This document shows positions 31,202 through 41,977 of a stretch of 64,000 bases of DNA, in pieces (position 1 is the first letter of the stretch; each line of letters opens with the position of its first letter). The DNA lies in contig NC_018261.1 in assembly GCF_000227135.1 (NCBI RefSeq), positions 62,001 to 126,000 on the forward strand. Direction: 5' to 3'. Source of the stretch: Leishmania donovani. Its lineage: Eukaryota; Euglenozoa; Kinetoplastea; Trypanosomatida; Trypanosomatidae. Both the position numbers and the translations under genes were made by a program. The notes beneath the pieces were generated by a model. The model was not told the origin of the DNA and ran no database searches. It saw only the letters and a list, made by a program, of their open reading frames with translations.

Positions 31202-33583
31202 ATGCGGCGTACGCGACTACCGCGAATGTACCTGCCGAAGGTTCCCCAAAAGGACCCGAACGCGCACCCACTGCAGGTGCAAAACTCGCAGCATTTTCTG
31301 CGCACGGCCGGCGTCGGCGCGATATTGACGGTGATTCTGTCGGTCTTCTTGGCGCTCCGCCAAGTGCAACAGCGAAGTCGCTTGTCGGAGAAGGAGCTGC
31401 TACGCAAGCGAAAAGGGCAGCGCGTCGTCATTATCGGAGGTGGCGCTGGCGGGTCCGCCGTGGCGGCGCTCATCGCAAATTCCGCGCCAGACTTGAAGAT
31501 CACGGTGATTGAGAAGGATAAGCAGCAGGTCTTCCTGGGACATGTCCCCCTCGCCCACGTCGGCCACCGCAGCTACGACATCGCCACGTCGACAGGCGTG
31601 GACATCGTCCGCTCCCCTGCGGCGTGGAACGTGACCCGGGACGCCAACCTCGTTGCTGCGGAGGTGCTGCGTGTGGACCCAGACGCAAAAAAGGTATTCG
31701 TGCGCACCACCAAAGCCATGCTGGCCGCCGCAACTGTCCCCAGCTCAGACGACGCAAGCGAGCGCCACCCACGTTGGGGGATCGACCTCCTGCGTCGCTG
31801 CTGGCCCAGTCTTCGTCTGCAGGTGTCGACCGTCTCCATCAACAACGACGGCAGCACCAACCTCTCGGACGGCACAACGGTGTTTTCGTACGATGCGTTG
31901 GTGGTCGCCGCCGGTGCGCACCGCTCGCTCGGGAGCTTGGCGGGCCAGGTGCAGCCTGGTCAGCTGGACACCCACCGCATCGCCGTCAACCCTGGTACAA
32001 CGCGAGACAACCTGGTGAACCTCTTCTCAGGCAATGTGCTGCACGTGAAGGTGCCACCTGCCTCGTTTGTGCTGCAGATGGAGGCGGCGCGTGCGTTGAT
32101 GACAGCACCACACGCGGCGTCAGGCAGCGGTGTGCCGAGCCTTGACCTGGGCACGACCATCAGTCCAGCGCTGCGTACGCCGCCGCCGACGGCGGCTCCT
32201 TCAACCAGACCCTCCCCTGCAGAAGCACACACGTTTTCTGTGCCCACCTCGCTGGCCCGCTGGTTTGGCACGTTGCGCGCCGCGATCGCCTCACCTGAAG
32301 CGGCAGACGCCGCGCTCATCCCAGACGAAGTGGCCGAGCGTGTGCGCCCTGTGTCCGGCCTGGCCACCACGGTCTCTCCGTTGGACACACTGGCGCAGTG
32401 GTGCATGCACTACAGCAGCCGCCAGCATGACAGCACTTTTGTGTCAAGCGTCAACACCATCTGGAAGTACCTCCACTACTACAACAAACTGAGCCTTTGC
32501 CACTACATGGCGGTGACAGCTGATCCACAGCCGATAGGACCGGCGCCGCGAGCGGTGAACGAGGTCATCGAGAAGTTCTGGCGAGAGCGGCAGCTGGCGT
32601 GCCAGCAGCACAGCGGCGGTGTTGCAGAGCGTTTCCATCTCCTCTTTCACAGCTACTTGGCCGCTGTAGACACCGCAGCCAACGTGGCGACGCTGTACGA
32701 CTACAGGAATAATGTAGAGGTGCGCGTGCCGTACAACTTACTGGTGCTCGACCTCCCGCTCTGCGCACCGTCGTTTGTGCGCCAGAGCGGTCTGCATCGC
32801 ATGCGTTACGTAGACGAGTGCGTGATGCCCGCGCTGCGGCGCGGCATAGACGAGGTCGCGGCACAGCAGCTGCGCAGGCATCCGCTTCTTCGTAAAACAA
32901 AGAAGGAGCTGGAGGCGTTCTTCGCGGACGAGGCGTCGTTCATGGACGTGGACCACGAAACGTTGCAGCACCGCCGTTACGCAGAGATCTTCGCGCTTGG
33001 CGACGTGGCTGGTGTTCCGTCATTGAAGAGCTACGGCGCAGTGTCTGCTCAAGTTCCTGTCGTTGCCCATAACGTTCAACAAGTGCTGGCCAGCCAGAGA
33101 GCGCAGGCTCAGCAGGACCGAGACTTGGTGGAGCTTCCACGCAGCGAGACTTCTGCTGCGGTGGCACCGGCGCCGGTGCTGCCAAAGGCGAATGCCAAGT
33201 ACACGGGCTACTCCTCGTTTCACGTGGTAATGACCACCTGGCGGGCGATGTGGCCTGAGATGTGCTATGATGAGCCACAGACGGAGCTGAGGTGCTGCTC
33301 GCAATCGTCGTCGCCGGCCGACTTGGCGGAGGCCGCTACCAAACGGGGGCTGGATGTGGTTGCCCCTCTCGCGCACTGCGATCATCACCTGTGGGACAGC
33401 CTTGCCTGGCGGGACCTGCGTGGCTTCCTGAATGGCCTCTTCCACGAGCTTGCCCTCTACGAGGTGATGTACTTCTTCATCTTCAGCCGTGGGCTGTGGC
33501 ACTCGCCGTCGTGGTTTTACGTGCCGACGTACTCCCCGATCGACGGCACACCGCGCGTTCCCACGTGGAAGGACCTCCTTTGA
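31202..33583 (+). CDS. Membrane-anchored FAD oxidoreductase, sulfide:quinone reductase-like
   Basis: A protein of 793 residues. A hydrophobic segment at about 36-52 follows a basic N-terminus, consistent with an N-terminal membrane anchor, perhaps in the mitochondrial inner membrane. VVIIGGGAGG at 75-84 is the FAD-binding dinucleotide fold with an acidic strand end (TVIEKD at 101-106), followed by the FLGHVPL stretch where SQR/FCSD enzymes place their substrate-side loop. YDALVVAAGAH at 230-240 and IFALGDVAGVPSLKSYGAV at 596-614 are the second and third FAD motifs; the latter, with its trailing Ala/Val-rich helix, is typical of sulfide:quinone reductases and NDH-2-like enzymes. The span between the last two is about 200 residues longer than in ordinary family members (total about 400-450). 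A further 180-residue C-terminal extension contains two Trp/Tyr-rich segments. I cannot assign a redox-active Cys pair, so the substrate is uncertain. Confidence 0.75.
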   Translation: MRRTRLPRMYLPKVPQKDPNAHPLQVQNSQHFLRTAGVGAILTVILSVFLALRQVQQRSRLSEKELLRKRKGQRVVIIGGGAGGSAVAALIANSAPDLKITVIEKDKQQVFLGHVPLAHVGHRSYDIATSTGVDIVRSPAAWNVTRDANLVAAEVLRVDPDAKKVFVRTTKAMLAAATVPSSDDASERHPRWGIDLLRRCWPSLRLQVSTVSINNDGSTNLSDGTTVFSYDALVVAAGAHRSLGSLAGQVQPGQLDTHRIAVNPGTTRDNLVNLFSGNVLHVKVPPASFVLQMEAARALMTAPHAASGSGVPSLDLGTTISPALRTPPPTAAPSTRPSPAEAHTFSVPTSLARWFGTLRAAIASPEAADAALIPDEVAERVRPVSGLATTVSPLDTLAQWCMHYSSRQHDSTFVSSVNTIWKYLHYYNKLSLCHYMAVTADPQPIGPAPRAVNEVIEKFWRERQLACQQHSGGVAERFHLLFHSYLAAVDTAANVATLYDYRNNVEVRVPYNLLVLDLPLCAPSFVRQSGLHRMRYVDECVMPALRRGIDEVAAQQLRRHPLLRKTKKELEAFFADEASFMDVDHETLQHRRYAEIFALGDVAGVPSLKSYGAVSAQVPVVAHNVQQVLASQRAQAQQDRDLVELPRSETSAAVAPAPVLPKANAKYTGYSSFHVVMTTWRAMWPEMCYDEPQTELRCCSQSSSPADLAEAATKRGLDVVAPLAHCDHHLWDSLAWRDLRGFLNGLFHELALYEVMYFFIFSRGLWHSPSWFYVPTYSPIDGTPRVPTWKDLL

Positions 33584-34365
33584 GTGGTGCAAACGTCACG
33601 GAAAGCGGACGGAGAGGGAGCAGCGGCGGACAGCGGCGTGTCACGATTTTTGCATGTGTGTGCTCCACTGGCACAAAGTGCCGGGGCTCGATAAAGTCGT
33701 CGTCGTTTTTTGTTGCTCGGTTACTCCCCAGAAGTCCTACGTGCTCTTCTATGTGCTCCGGGGAAGGTGCGCGTCTGCATGCACCTCCGGGAGTGTGCCG
33801 GCGGTCTCGCTGAGGCTCATCTCCATACATCTGGTCACCAAGGCTCACGCGCTTCCTCCCTTGTTTGTCTCCTCCTCACGCTCTGTATGATGTGCGCTCT
33901 CTACCTCTCTCTCTCTCTGCAGCAGACACGTCCTCAGTGCAGTGCGCGGTCGAGACCGGCCTCTGAGTGGCCGCGCCGGCCCCTTTCCCTCACTCAATGA
34001 GCAATGGGAGGTGCATGGGGGCAGCAAATGCTCATCGAGGCGTTCCGCTAGCGGTACGCGATGGCCGTCGACATGCTTCGCAGGACGGCCCCCGCCCACA
34101 CCCGCAAACCCGACACTCCTGCTCTCTCCCTTTCTCCTCCCTCCCGCTCCTCCGTCTACGCATGCGGTCTGTCATCTCGCCTCGGGCACGCCGCCGCTTT
34201 ACTGCGGGCATCGCGCCTCGGCTCACCCTATGTCCACAGTGCCTTCCTTCCCTCTTCTTTTTTTTTCTGCTGCGCCGCTTGAGCCCTGCCATTCCTCACC
34301 GTCCTCACGAATTGCCCCGCCTCGTCGCACTCCCCAGCACTGCTCTGCTCTTCTCGGTGGACCAG

Positions 34366-34386
34366 CACACACACACACACACACAC
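34366..34386. repeat. (CA)10 microsatellite
   Basis: A perfect CA dinucleotide run inside a long pyrimidine-rich intergenic stretch. Confidence 0.9.
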
Positions 34387-35330
34387 TCCTGTTGCTCTCT
34401 GTGCGTCCACGCCCGACACCGTCGGTACAGCCAGCTCAGCCGCGCGATCACTGCCCCTTAGGAGTGGAGGAGGAGGGAAAGGGGTAGTCGCAACGCACGA
34501 TCTGGCCCGGTACGCGCGCTCGCTGCGCGCTTCGGGTGTTGACGCACATACGCGGAGACAACGGTGCGCAGGGAACTCTTCCCTGCTCCCACTCCCATCA
34601 ACGCCCCGCGGGGAGAAAGAGGGTAAGAGAAAGAGTGGAACTCCCTCAGCGCACTGTGACGCCCATCTTCTTACTTTTTTCGTATTTTGTTTTGCTTCAT
34701 CATCTGCTGCCGAGGTACAAGAGAGGTCTGCACTCCATTTTGGTGTGCCCTCTCCCCACCCCCCACCCCACCACCCTCCATTCTGACCCCTAGCTTCCCT
34801 TTCTTCTCACCCTATCGTATGCTCTTCTCAGGCCATTGTGTGGTGCATCTTTGCCTGTTTCTGTGTCTGTCTCTGAGTCTTTTCAGTCTCGGCCACGCAT
34901 CCGCGCAAGCCTCTGCTTGCCTTTCCCCTCCTCGCCACCACCTGCCTCCCCCTCTACGTCTCCCTTGCACCTTTTCTGCTGACTGTCTGCATCTCCGCTC
35001 CTTTCCTCTTCCCGCCTCTCCGGGCACTCCGTCTTTGTTGTTCTCCGTTATTTCGGCTCTGCCTGTGTGCCTGCTGGTGCGCCGCTGTGGTGAAGACTTG
35101 TGTTGTCGCTTGGTCGATTTTTGTTTTCCATCCGTTCCTACGCTGTTGATTGAGCGTACTCGATCCCCATTTGCGTGCTCTCTCTCACGCCCTCTTGTTG
35201 TCCGCCTCTAAGGTGTTCGCCTGCTCTTCGGGGCGTGTGTGTCTCGCTTGTTTCTCTTCTCCTTCCTCGCCCAGCCCCGACACCCCACCCCCACCCGCGG
35301 CGCACGCATACATAGCGTCTTGCATAAAGG

Positions 35331-35347
35331 TATATATATATATATAT
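35331..35347. repeat. TA microsatellite
   Basis: Alternating T and A for 17 bases in the interval before the calpain-like gene. Confidence 0.85.
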
Positions 35348-35824
35348 TCTTGAACGAACGCCGCGACCTCTCTCGGCCTTTGTTTCCACCATCTCTTCAC
35401 CTCGCTGTGTCTGTCGCCTATTGTGCGTGTCCGTCCATCCGTCCGTCTGTCTGTTCCAGGTGCATCATCAACGGAGCCTGCGTCACTGCGCACCTTCCTC
35501 GTCTGCTTTTTCTTCCTCGTGTATACTCCACTTCACTCTTGTATGTACGCGCACTTGTCGCTGCTTTCTCTCCAACGCGCCTTCCCTCCCATCGCCTCAC
35601 CACGGCGCTGTCGGTGTCTGCGTCTTGTGTGCTCCTCCTCTCTTGCCTTTGGTTGCTCTCCCATTTTGCATCGCTGCTGCTCGTCTCGCCTGGTTCTCTT
35701 GCCGCCACGGCCGCCCTCCCCCCTTGCCTCTGCTCTTCCGTGTGCCCACCGACACGTGAGGAGAGCGCGGGTGCGGCAGTGAGGAGGGGGTGCCTCTCCA
35801 TCATTTCTGCTTCCCTCGTCTGCA

Positions 35825-38800
35825 ATGGCGTCGGTGGGAGAGTTCGGTTTCGAGCACAAGATTCTGCCTTCTCTGCCGTCCGCGATTTCTGGTAGGCCGG
35901 GGTACGTGATATCGCCTTCCGATCTCGCGGATGGCCGCAGGCACAGCAGCAACGCGGAGGAGATCCTGAATGATGCTGCAGGGCAACCTGCGTCACGGAC
36001 CCGCCAGATGAAGGGCTCCAAAAATGCACGCCACGCGCCGGAGCACACGAACAGCGGCGATGACCTCATCATGGCTACCGAGGGCGGAGCACATGCGCGC
36101 ATCGACTCCACAGGTGGGCTGCGCGCGCTTTCCTCTGCGATGAGTGGCGACGACAGCGAGCATAAACTTGAGCTGAACGTGCTTGGCGCCACCGGCGGCG
36201 ACGTCCATCGCAGCAGACCTGGACGTGAGGAAGATGATGTCGTGACAAAGCCGCCCGTCTCTCGCAGAGAGGGTCTCCTGCCCCCGGTGCGCCAATGCCC
36301 CAGTGGCGCGTGCGAGAACGGCTCGAGCGGCGCCGACAAGACCGCGAAAAGGACCGCCGGCACCTCCACACGACCGAAGGGCTCCGTGCAGGAATACGTG
36401 CGCAAGAAACTGCAACTTCAAAGTGAGCAGGGGATCCGGACTTGCAGCAGGGTGCGGCGACCCCTCTGCTCCATCCTTGTGAAGTCAGATGCATCCGAGT
36501 CGAAGGGGGGCGAGGATGCGAATGACACTCAGCGCTGCGACGCTGAGCCGCGCTGCGGCCTTGACTCGGACAAGTCGACGAACAACAGGGCCTTCTGGAA
36601 GAGAACCATGTCTAAGCAAGAGACCGACGCAGATTTGCGCTGCTACACCGCACACGAGTACATCTTAGCCTTTTACTACCATGAGAGCAAGGAGTGCGAC
36701 GACAGTCTAGAGTTGGCTACCCCAGACAGCAGCCAGCGGCGACAGCGCGAGCGTGTGGCGCGCGTGGTAGCGGAAGCGACGCCACGCGAGGAAGCCGAGA
36801 GGCTCAAGCTGAAGTCAAGGGGGTCCATCTCCCCTAGCACGCGACGGGCGAAGATGACGTGTGCCACGGTAGAGGAGCTGTACGAGCAACTGATGGTGTG
36901 CTACCGGAAGGCTGGGGTGGAAAAGGGCTATCTCGACACACTCTTCATGAAGGAGGTGCTGAGCGGCAGACGGCAGCCGCGGGTGCACGAAATGGAAAAG
37001 GACGACGACCTCGGCGAGAACTTGTCCGCCCCATCCGATGACGAAGTCGCGGAGGTGCCGAGGGAAGTGGTGCAGGTGGGCAGGCCGAAGCGGTCAAAAC
37101 CGGTTGCGATCAGCAAGCGCTCCGCGGAGTCGCCAAGCTTATACGAGATTATGCTGGAGCAGATGCGGGCGAAGACAACGCCAGCCTTTCTGCACCATAA
37201 CGCCATCCCGCTGCCAACGATGCGTTTCCTCCAAAATCGGGGCACCATCAAGCTGGGCGACTACTCATACGTGCTCCACCTCTGGGATGATGAAGAGAAG
37301 GGCTACCTCGTCACCGGCGTCTTCGACCGCAAGCCTGGGTTCCCAAAGCAGTTCAAGGACTCCTGCACGTACGCGATTTACAGCTTGGAAATGGGCCGGG
37401 ACTGGGGCATGCGGTTCGGAGAGCTGGTGCTGATGCGGCAGCACCTGGCACCAGGGGCACGGAAGCACTTCCCTGAAGAGGGCAAGCTTATTCGCGGGCA
37501 CACGGTGATTCGCGCTGCAAGCGTCTTAGACATCTTTGACGGCCGTGTGTGCGGCATCCCGTCCAACCTCAGGGAGCTGGATTACCGGCGCACCGGCATC
37601 CACGCGAGCGTGCAGGCCCTCGCGCACTATAACCATCTCTTCCCCCGCTGGAGTCCGCTGCGCAGCATTGTCCACCCGCAGGACATCTTCGGCTGTCCGG
37701 TGGTGAACCCGACCGGGGGTATATACTGCCTCTCGATGATCGTGAATGGGGCGACGCGGATGGTGAAGGTGGACGACCGGGTGCCGGTGGAGCCGGAGAG
37801 CGGGCTCTTTCGTTGTCTCACGTCCGCCACGTTCGAGTTGTACCCGGCTCTGCTGGAGAAGGGGCTCCTCAAGGCAAACGGTTGTGGTATCAACCTCGCC
37901 CTTATGGAGAGCGCCGCGGTGCTGTTCCAGCTATGCGGGTGGATACCTGAGGTGATTCGCTTCCGCAGCGCCGGCGAAGTCGAGGAGCCTACCGTGGATG
38001 GTCTGATGCGGCCATCGGAGATGTGGTCGGTGCTGATGGAGGGCTACAACTTTGGGCGACTCATGATGACTCTCACGGCGCACTGGTGTGCTGGCCGGCC
38101 GCCCCTCACGGCGTCGGAGCGGGTGATGCAGAGCGCGCAGTGGTTCGTGACACCGGTTGTGTATCCCGTGATCGACATGATCACGCAGCGTTTGAGCACC
38201 ACCGGGGAACCCACTATTCGCGCCATCATGCTGCGGGACACAACGAAGGATCCGTCAACGCGAAAGTTCGAGCCACCTTTCAAGACCTCCCTTACGGCGG
38301 AGCAGCTGCTCGACCTGGGCTACATGAACGCCCACCGCGAGGCCGGTGTCTTCTGCGTCACGTGGGAGGAGGCGCTCGCACATTTTGATCACTGCAGCAT
38401 CAACTGGAGCCCCTTCACGTACTGGGACCTTCCGAGCGGATCTGAGACGCCAGAGGACTGTACACGGCTGTGCTGCCACGGCATCTATGACATGCGCAAC
38501 GCTGGGAAGCACATGGCGCGGCAGCCGCAGTTTCACATTTGCTCGCACCTGGTCGACCGGTGCACGCACTTATTCCTCGTTTTCTGCCCACACGCGGGGG
38601 ACCAGTCCCCGCTGCCGCACGACAACAACATGCTTGACAAGAAAACTGTAGATGAGCTCTCCGGGGGCGGGGCAGTAGTGCGGCTGCGCGTGTATGAGGT
38701 GACGACGCTGCCGTCTCTGACGCAGTGCAAGATGCGCGACAGCCGTGGCCGTCGAGTGACGTGCTGCTTCGGGGACTGCCAAGGACGGCGCATCGTCAGC

Positions 38801-40666
38801 GAAACCGAAGGGCCGCGCGGACTGCAGTCACTGGCGATGGCGCAGGGTAACCGCAACGAATTCATCACACTCGGTTTCGACTGCCTGCCGGGCACGCGGG
38901 AGTACGTGGTCGTCATGGACGTGCACGACCGTCACCGGCCGCCGCGTGGTAAGGGCACTTTTCCGTACACCCTAACGCTCTTCACGTGTCTCGATCCGCT
39001 GCTGGAGCGCAACCCCAACAAACTCCCGATGTTCGCCATACACGCTCATCACGCCACGCTGGAGCAGGCGAAGCAGGCGGCGATGGGCGGCGGCTTCTCA
39101 CACCTGGACGTTGCTTCGGCAGACCTGAACGTCAATGATCTCATCGAGGAGGAGGCGCAGCGCAAGCCACCGAGGCAGACGATCACGATCCACGCCATCC
39201 CAGAGCACCCCGACATTCACTCCCGCACGGTGCAGGGGCTGTGGTCCGTGCCCGAGTCGCGCACGCGGACAGTGCTGCTGCCGCACGACGCCACGCTTGA
39301 GGTGTTGTACACGGGCACGCAGTACTACTTCCACCTTGACAAGCCTTCGTACTTCGCCTTGCGCATCTGCCAGTCGATGCAGGCTGGGCCGGCGCTCTCC
39401 ACGGTCAAGATGAAAGTACTGCTGGTGCGACGGACCGGCAGAGATGACATGTGCACGAAGGAGAAGGACCCGCCGGCCGAGCGCAAAACGCAGACCGGCG
39501 GCGGTGCAGCGGGAAAAGGAGGCAAGGCGTACGTGCCACGGTCTGTGCAGGGGATCGTTATGAAAGGCAGCGATGTTGTGCTGAGCAGCGGTGCCTGGTC
39601 CGTGGACGGCGCGGTGATCGACAGTGTATCGCCACACACGGTGCTGCTGGATCGGAACGGAGTTCTTGTCCAGAACCCGCGGCGGCTGCGGCAGTACTAT
39701 CACACCTCCTTCAACATCGCCCTCTCCGACCGCGAAAACAAGGACAAGACGAACATGAGCTTCTTCCTCATGTCTCACCCGGACCCGAGCGATCAAATGC
39801 GCTCCGTCATTCTGCAGGCCTTCGCGGACGGCTTTTTGATCTCGCCGCACGCGTGCAACATCGGCATCAAGGGCAACCTCATACCACACGACACGGAGGT
39901 GCGCGCCGTCCTCACGTCCTCGAACTTCTCCTACGAGTTGCACGGTGACGAGGGCCACTCCGTACCCTTCACACAAGAGAGCGCGCAGCGATCGCTGGCG
40001 GCGCCGGTGCCGCAACTCGACCTGTTCATCGATGTGGACCTGCAGAACACGGCACCGGCGAAAAGCACCTCGTTCTCGCCAGGGTCAAGCGCTAGTTACG
40101 CGGTTGATCGGCTGCGCGCCGTCGTGCGCTCCGCGCTGACGTCGAGTCCAGCACAGCGACTGCGACTGCTGCGCACCCTATTCTCCACCATGACATTTGT
40201 CCGCCATACGGTCAAGAATGAAAGTCACCGCGCATTTCTGATGGGGCTGGGCGGCTCGATCGAGGCGTGGGTGAGATGGCACCAGAGTCTGGAGTCGCCG
40301 GGGGTGCAGGCACCGGTGCTGTCCCTGCCGCCGCTGCCGGAGGGGGACTACATCATCATCCCTTGCTTCAAACCCCTGTCGGACGAAAAGGCGACGGAGC
40401 TGGGGAAGAAGCGTGGCGTTGTGACGGGGAACCAAGGCGCACTGGCCTTCGACATCACCCTCAGCGTACCAGGTCGAGTCGTGGAGCTGATTCCGACTAG
40501 AAATCCAGCCGACGGGCAGGGTAGCACGCAAGCTGTGCAGACGCAGATGCATTGCGAGCAGACCATTGCAAGCGCCGAGCGCCTGTGTCCCGACGTACAC
40601 AGTAGGCGCTATGGCGTCACCTCTTCTCTTTCACGGTGGATATCTGGCTCGAGGAAGGGAGCGTAG
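35825..40666 (+). CDS. Calpain-7-like protein with degenerate catalytic site
   Basis: A protein of 1613 residues. The first ~430 are a charged kinetoplastid-type extension with no clear domain. Residues about 560-880 follow the protease core of calpain-7/PalB. Landmarks are IVHPQDIFG and NPTGGIYCLSMIVNG, VKVDDRVPVEPE near 646, ELYPALLEKGLLKANG, GWIPEVIRF, and GVFCVTWEEALAHFDHCSIN then WSPFTYWD near 840-867. Beta-rich CBSW/domain-III-like modules follow at about 900-1055 and 1110-1230, and a further one may lie near the C-terminus (LPEGDYIIIPC). Aligned by eye to calpain-7, the catalytic Cys falls at Ile592 (context RRTGIHASV), His at Val778 (VTPVVYP) and Asn at Asp805 (MLRDTT). All three are lost, so it should be a pseudopeptidase, acting perhaps as a scaffold. 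Calpain-7 relatives work with ESCRT-III and endosomes; that role here is inference. It has no DUF1935 domain, unlike the genes near 6-12 kb. Confidence 0.87.
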   Translation: MASVGEFGFEHKILPSLPSAISGRPGYVISPSDLADGRRHSSNAEEILNDAAGQPASRTRQMKGSKNARHAPEHTNSGDDLIMATEGGAHARIDSTGGLRALSSAMSGDDSEHKLELNVLGATGGDVHRSRPGREEDDVVTKPPVSRREGLLPPVRQCPSGACENGSSGADKTAKRTAGTSTRPKGSVQEYVRKKLQLQSEQGIRTCSRVRRPLCSILVKSDASESKGGEDANDTQRCDAEPRCGLDSDKSTNNRAFWKRTMSKQETDADLRCYTAHEYILAFYYHESKECDDSLELATPDSSQRRQRERVARVVAEATPREEAERLKLKSRGSISPSTRRAKMTCATVEELYEQLMVCYRKAGVEKGYLDTLFMKEVLSGRRQPRVHEMEKDDDLGENLSAPSDDEVAEVPREVVQVGRPKRSKPVAISKRSAESPSLYEIMLEQMRAKTTPAFLHHNAIPLPTMRFLQNRGTIKLGDYSYVLHLWDDEEKGYLVTGVFDRKPGFPKQFKDSCTYAIYSLEMGRDWGMRFGELVLMRQHLAPGARKHFPEEGKLIRGHTVIRAASVLDIFDGRVCGIPSNLRELDYRRTGIHASVQALAHYNHLFPRWSPLRSIVHPQDIFGCPVVNPTGGIYCLSMIVNGATRMVKVDDRVPVEPESGLFRCLTSATFELYPALLEKGLLKANGCGINLALMESAAVLFQLCGWIPEVIRFRSAGEVEEPTVDGLMRPSEMWSVLMEGYNFGRLMMTLTAHWCAGRPPLTASERVMQSAQWFVTPVVYPVIDMITQRLSTTGEPTIRAIMLRDTTKDPSTRKFEPPFKTSLTAEQLLDLGYMNAHREAGVFCVTWEEALAHFDHCSINWSPFTYWDLPSGSETPEDCTRLCCHGIYDMRNAGKHMARQPQFHICSHLVDRCTHLFLVFCPHAGDQSPLPHDNNMLDKKTVDELSGGGAVVRLRVYEVTTLPSLTQCKMRDSRGRRVTCCFGDCQGRRIVSETEGPRGLQSLAMAQGNRNEFITLGFDCLPGTREYVVVMDVHDRHRPPRGKGTFPYTLTLFTCLDPLLERNPNKLPMFAIHAHHATLEQAKQAAMGGGFSHLDVASADLNVNDLIEEEAQRKPPRQTITIHAIPEHPDIHSRTVQGLWSVPESRTRTVLLPHDATLEVLYTGTQYYFHLDKPSYFALRICQSMQAGPALSTVKMKVLLVRRTGRDDMCTKEKDPPAERKTQTGGGAAGKGGKAYVPRSVQGIVMKGSDVVLSSGAWSVDGAVIDSVSPHTVLLDRNGVLVQNPRRLRQYYHTSFNIALSDRENKDKTNMSFFLMSHPDPSDQMRSVILQAFADGFLISPHACNIGIKGNLIPHDTEVRAVLTSSNFSYELHGDEGHSVPFTQESAQRSLAAPVPQLDLFIDVDLQNTAPAKSTSFSPGSSASYAVDRLRAVVRSALTSSPAQRLRLLRTLFSTMTFVRHTVKNESHRAFLMGLGGSIEAWVRWHQSLESPGVQAPVLSLPPLPEGDYIIIPCFKPLSDEKATELGKKRGVVTGNQGALAFDITLSVPGRVVELIPTRNPADGQGSTQAVQTQMHCEQTIASAERLCPDVHSRRYGVTSSLSRWISGSRKGA

Positions 40667-41372
40667 GAGGTGTGTGCAAGGCGACGGCACAGCGGAAGAG
40701 CAGGCGTGTGTGTGCGTGAAGGGCTATCTATGTGTAAAGGGTTTGTGTGGTTGTAGGCAACGCTGGGAAAAGGCAGGTGGCGGTGTTGGTGGGGAGGGGG
40801 GAAGGGGAGGAAGCGCCTCACAGAGCAACATGCATACGTCTGTAGGTCCAGGTGTGCGAGTCTCTTGATCTTCGCATCTATCCCCGTCTGCCTTCTCACT
40901 AGTTCTCTTACGGAATCGCCCCCTCCCCCTCTTCTTTCCTTTTCTCTGCATGATGCACATGCTTGTATGTGCTGCTGAAAATGTTTGTGCTCTTTCGAAT
41001 CCCCTGTCCAGTGCGCGTGTGATTCGATGTCCGTCGCCCGTCGTCTTCGCTGACGCGAAGAGGTGCGACCTCATGCACGCAGCGTACCCTGTTAGCCACG
41101 CATGACGGAGACAGGTGCACACCCTTCCCCGACCGATTGGTTCAGGTCCGCACGCAACTAATGTGCCGATGGGAGGGCGGGGGTGACTGTGTGTGCATAC
41201 GTATCGTCGCCCTGTGTTTCCATCTCCTTTCCTCTCCCTGTCGCCACCAATGCCGCGGCGCATTTCTTTGTTCTACTCCGCCAAGTTGATCACCGGACAG
41301 CCCTATACGGCGTTATTCTTTTCGAAACCTTTTCTCCACCCTCCCACCTCCGTCGGTGGCGCTGCTCGGCTC

Positions 41373-41393
41373 GTGTGTGTGTGTGTGTGTGTG
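41373..41393. repeat. (GT)10 microsatellite
   Basis: A perfect GT run of 21 bases in the interval between the calpain-like gene and MON1. Confidence 0.9.
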
Positions 41394-41959
41394 CATGGCC
41401 GGGTACGTATGCGTGCCGTTGTGTGCATCACCGCCGCCGCCACGTGAGGCCAGCCACACCTCCCCCTGCCCTCCTCTTCTGTTCACCGCATATTTTCATC
41501 CGCTGTTCCCTGTTGCTTTATTTTCCCTTTTTTCCTCTTCCCGGGCCGTTTCGTCAGGCAGCGTGCGGCCGCGTTTGGCTCCGTTCCTGGCGGCGTTCTG
41601 CCAACTCGTTGATGCAATGTGTACGTGTGTAACGCCCAACGGTTGGGGCTGTGCTTCTCCTCCCCTTCGCACCAATCATGGGTGGTCATCACACCCATAT
41701 ATGCATACCGATGCCCCTGCCCAGAGATGTGCACGTGAGCTTGCATGCCTCAACACAAGACGCCTCGCAACTCATGCGGCAGCTTAGCACCGCGTCGAGG
41801 GAGGGAGGCGGTGATGTTCTTTCTTTTTTAGGGTTCAATGGATGCTTCGTGTCTGCTACTCCGTCTCCTCATCATGCTTTCTGTATTGCTTTCTTCCCTC
41901 GTCTGCATTTTTCCTCTGCGCACATCCGCAGGTGGGCATGTGTGTGTGTATATGTGCAC

Positions 41960-41977
41960 ATATATATATATATATAT
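41960..41977. repeat. AT microsatellite
   Basis: Eighteen bases of alternating A and T, following a GT-rich stretch. Confidence 0.9.

Larger units (their letters stand above)
33584..35824. other. Intergenic region
   Basis: 2.2 kb without a supported gene. It contains a CA microsatellite at 34366-34386, a TA microsatellite at 35331-35347 and strongly CT-rich DNA from about 34680 to 35760, likely holding the splice signals of the calpain-like gene. I could not choose one acceptor. Confidence 0.6.

Noticed and set aside
39098..40015. 305-codon minus-strand open frame within the calpain-like gene
   Set aside because: Opposite a long, well-supported coding frame; Arg/His/Val-rich with no family resemblance.
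41044..41061. 7-bp hairpin TCTTCGC/GCGAAGA
   Set aside because: Too short to be notable; similar small dyads are expected by chance in GC-rich intergenic DNA.
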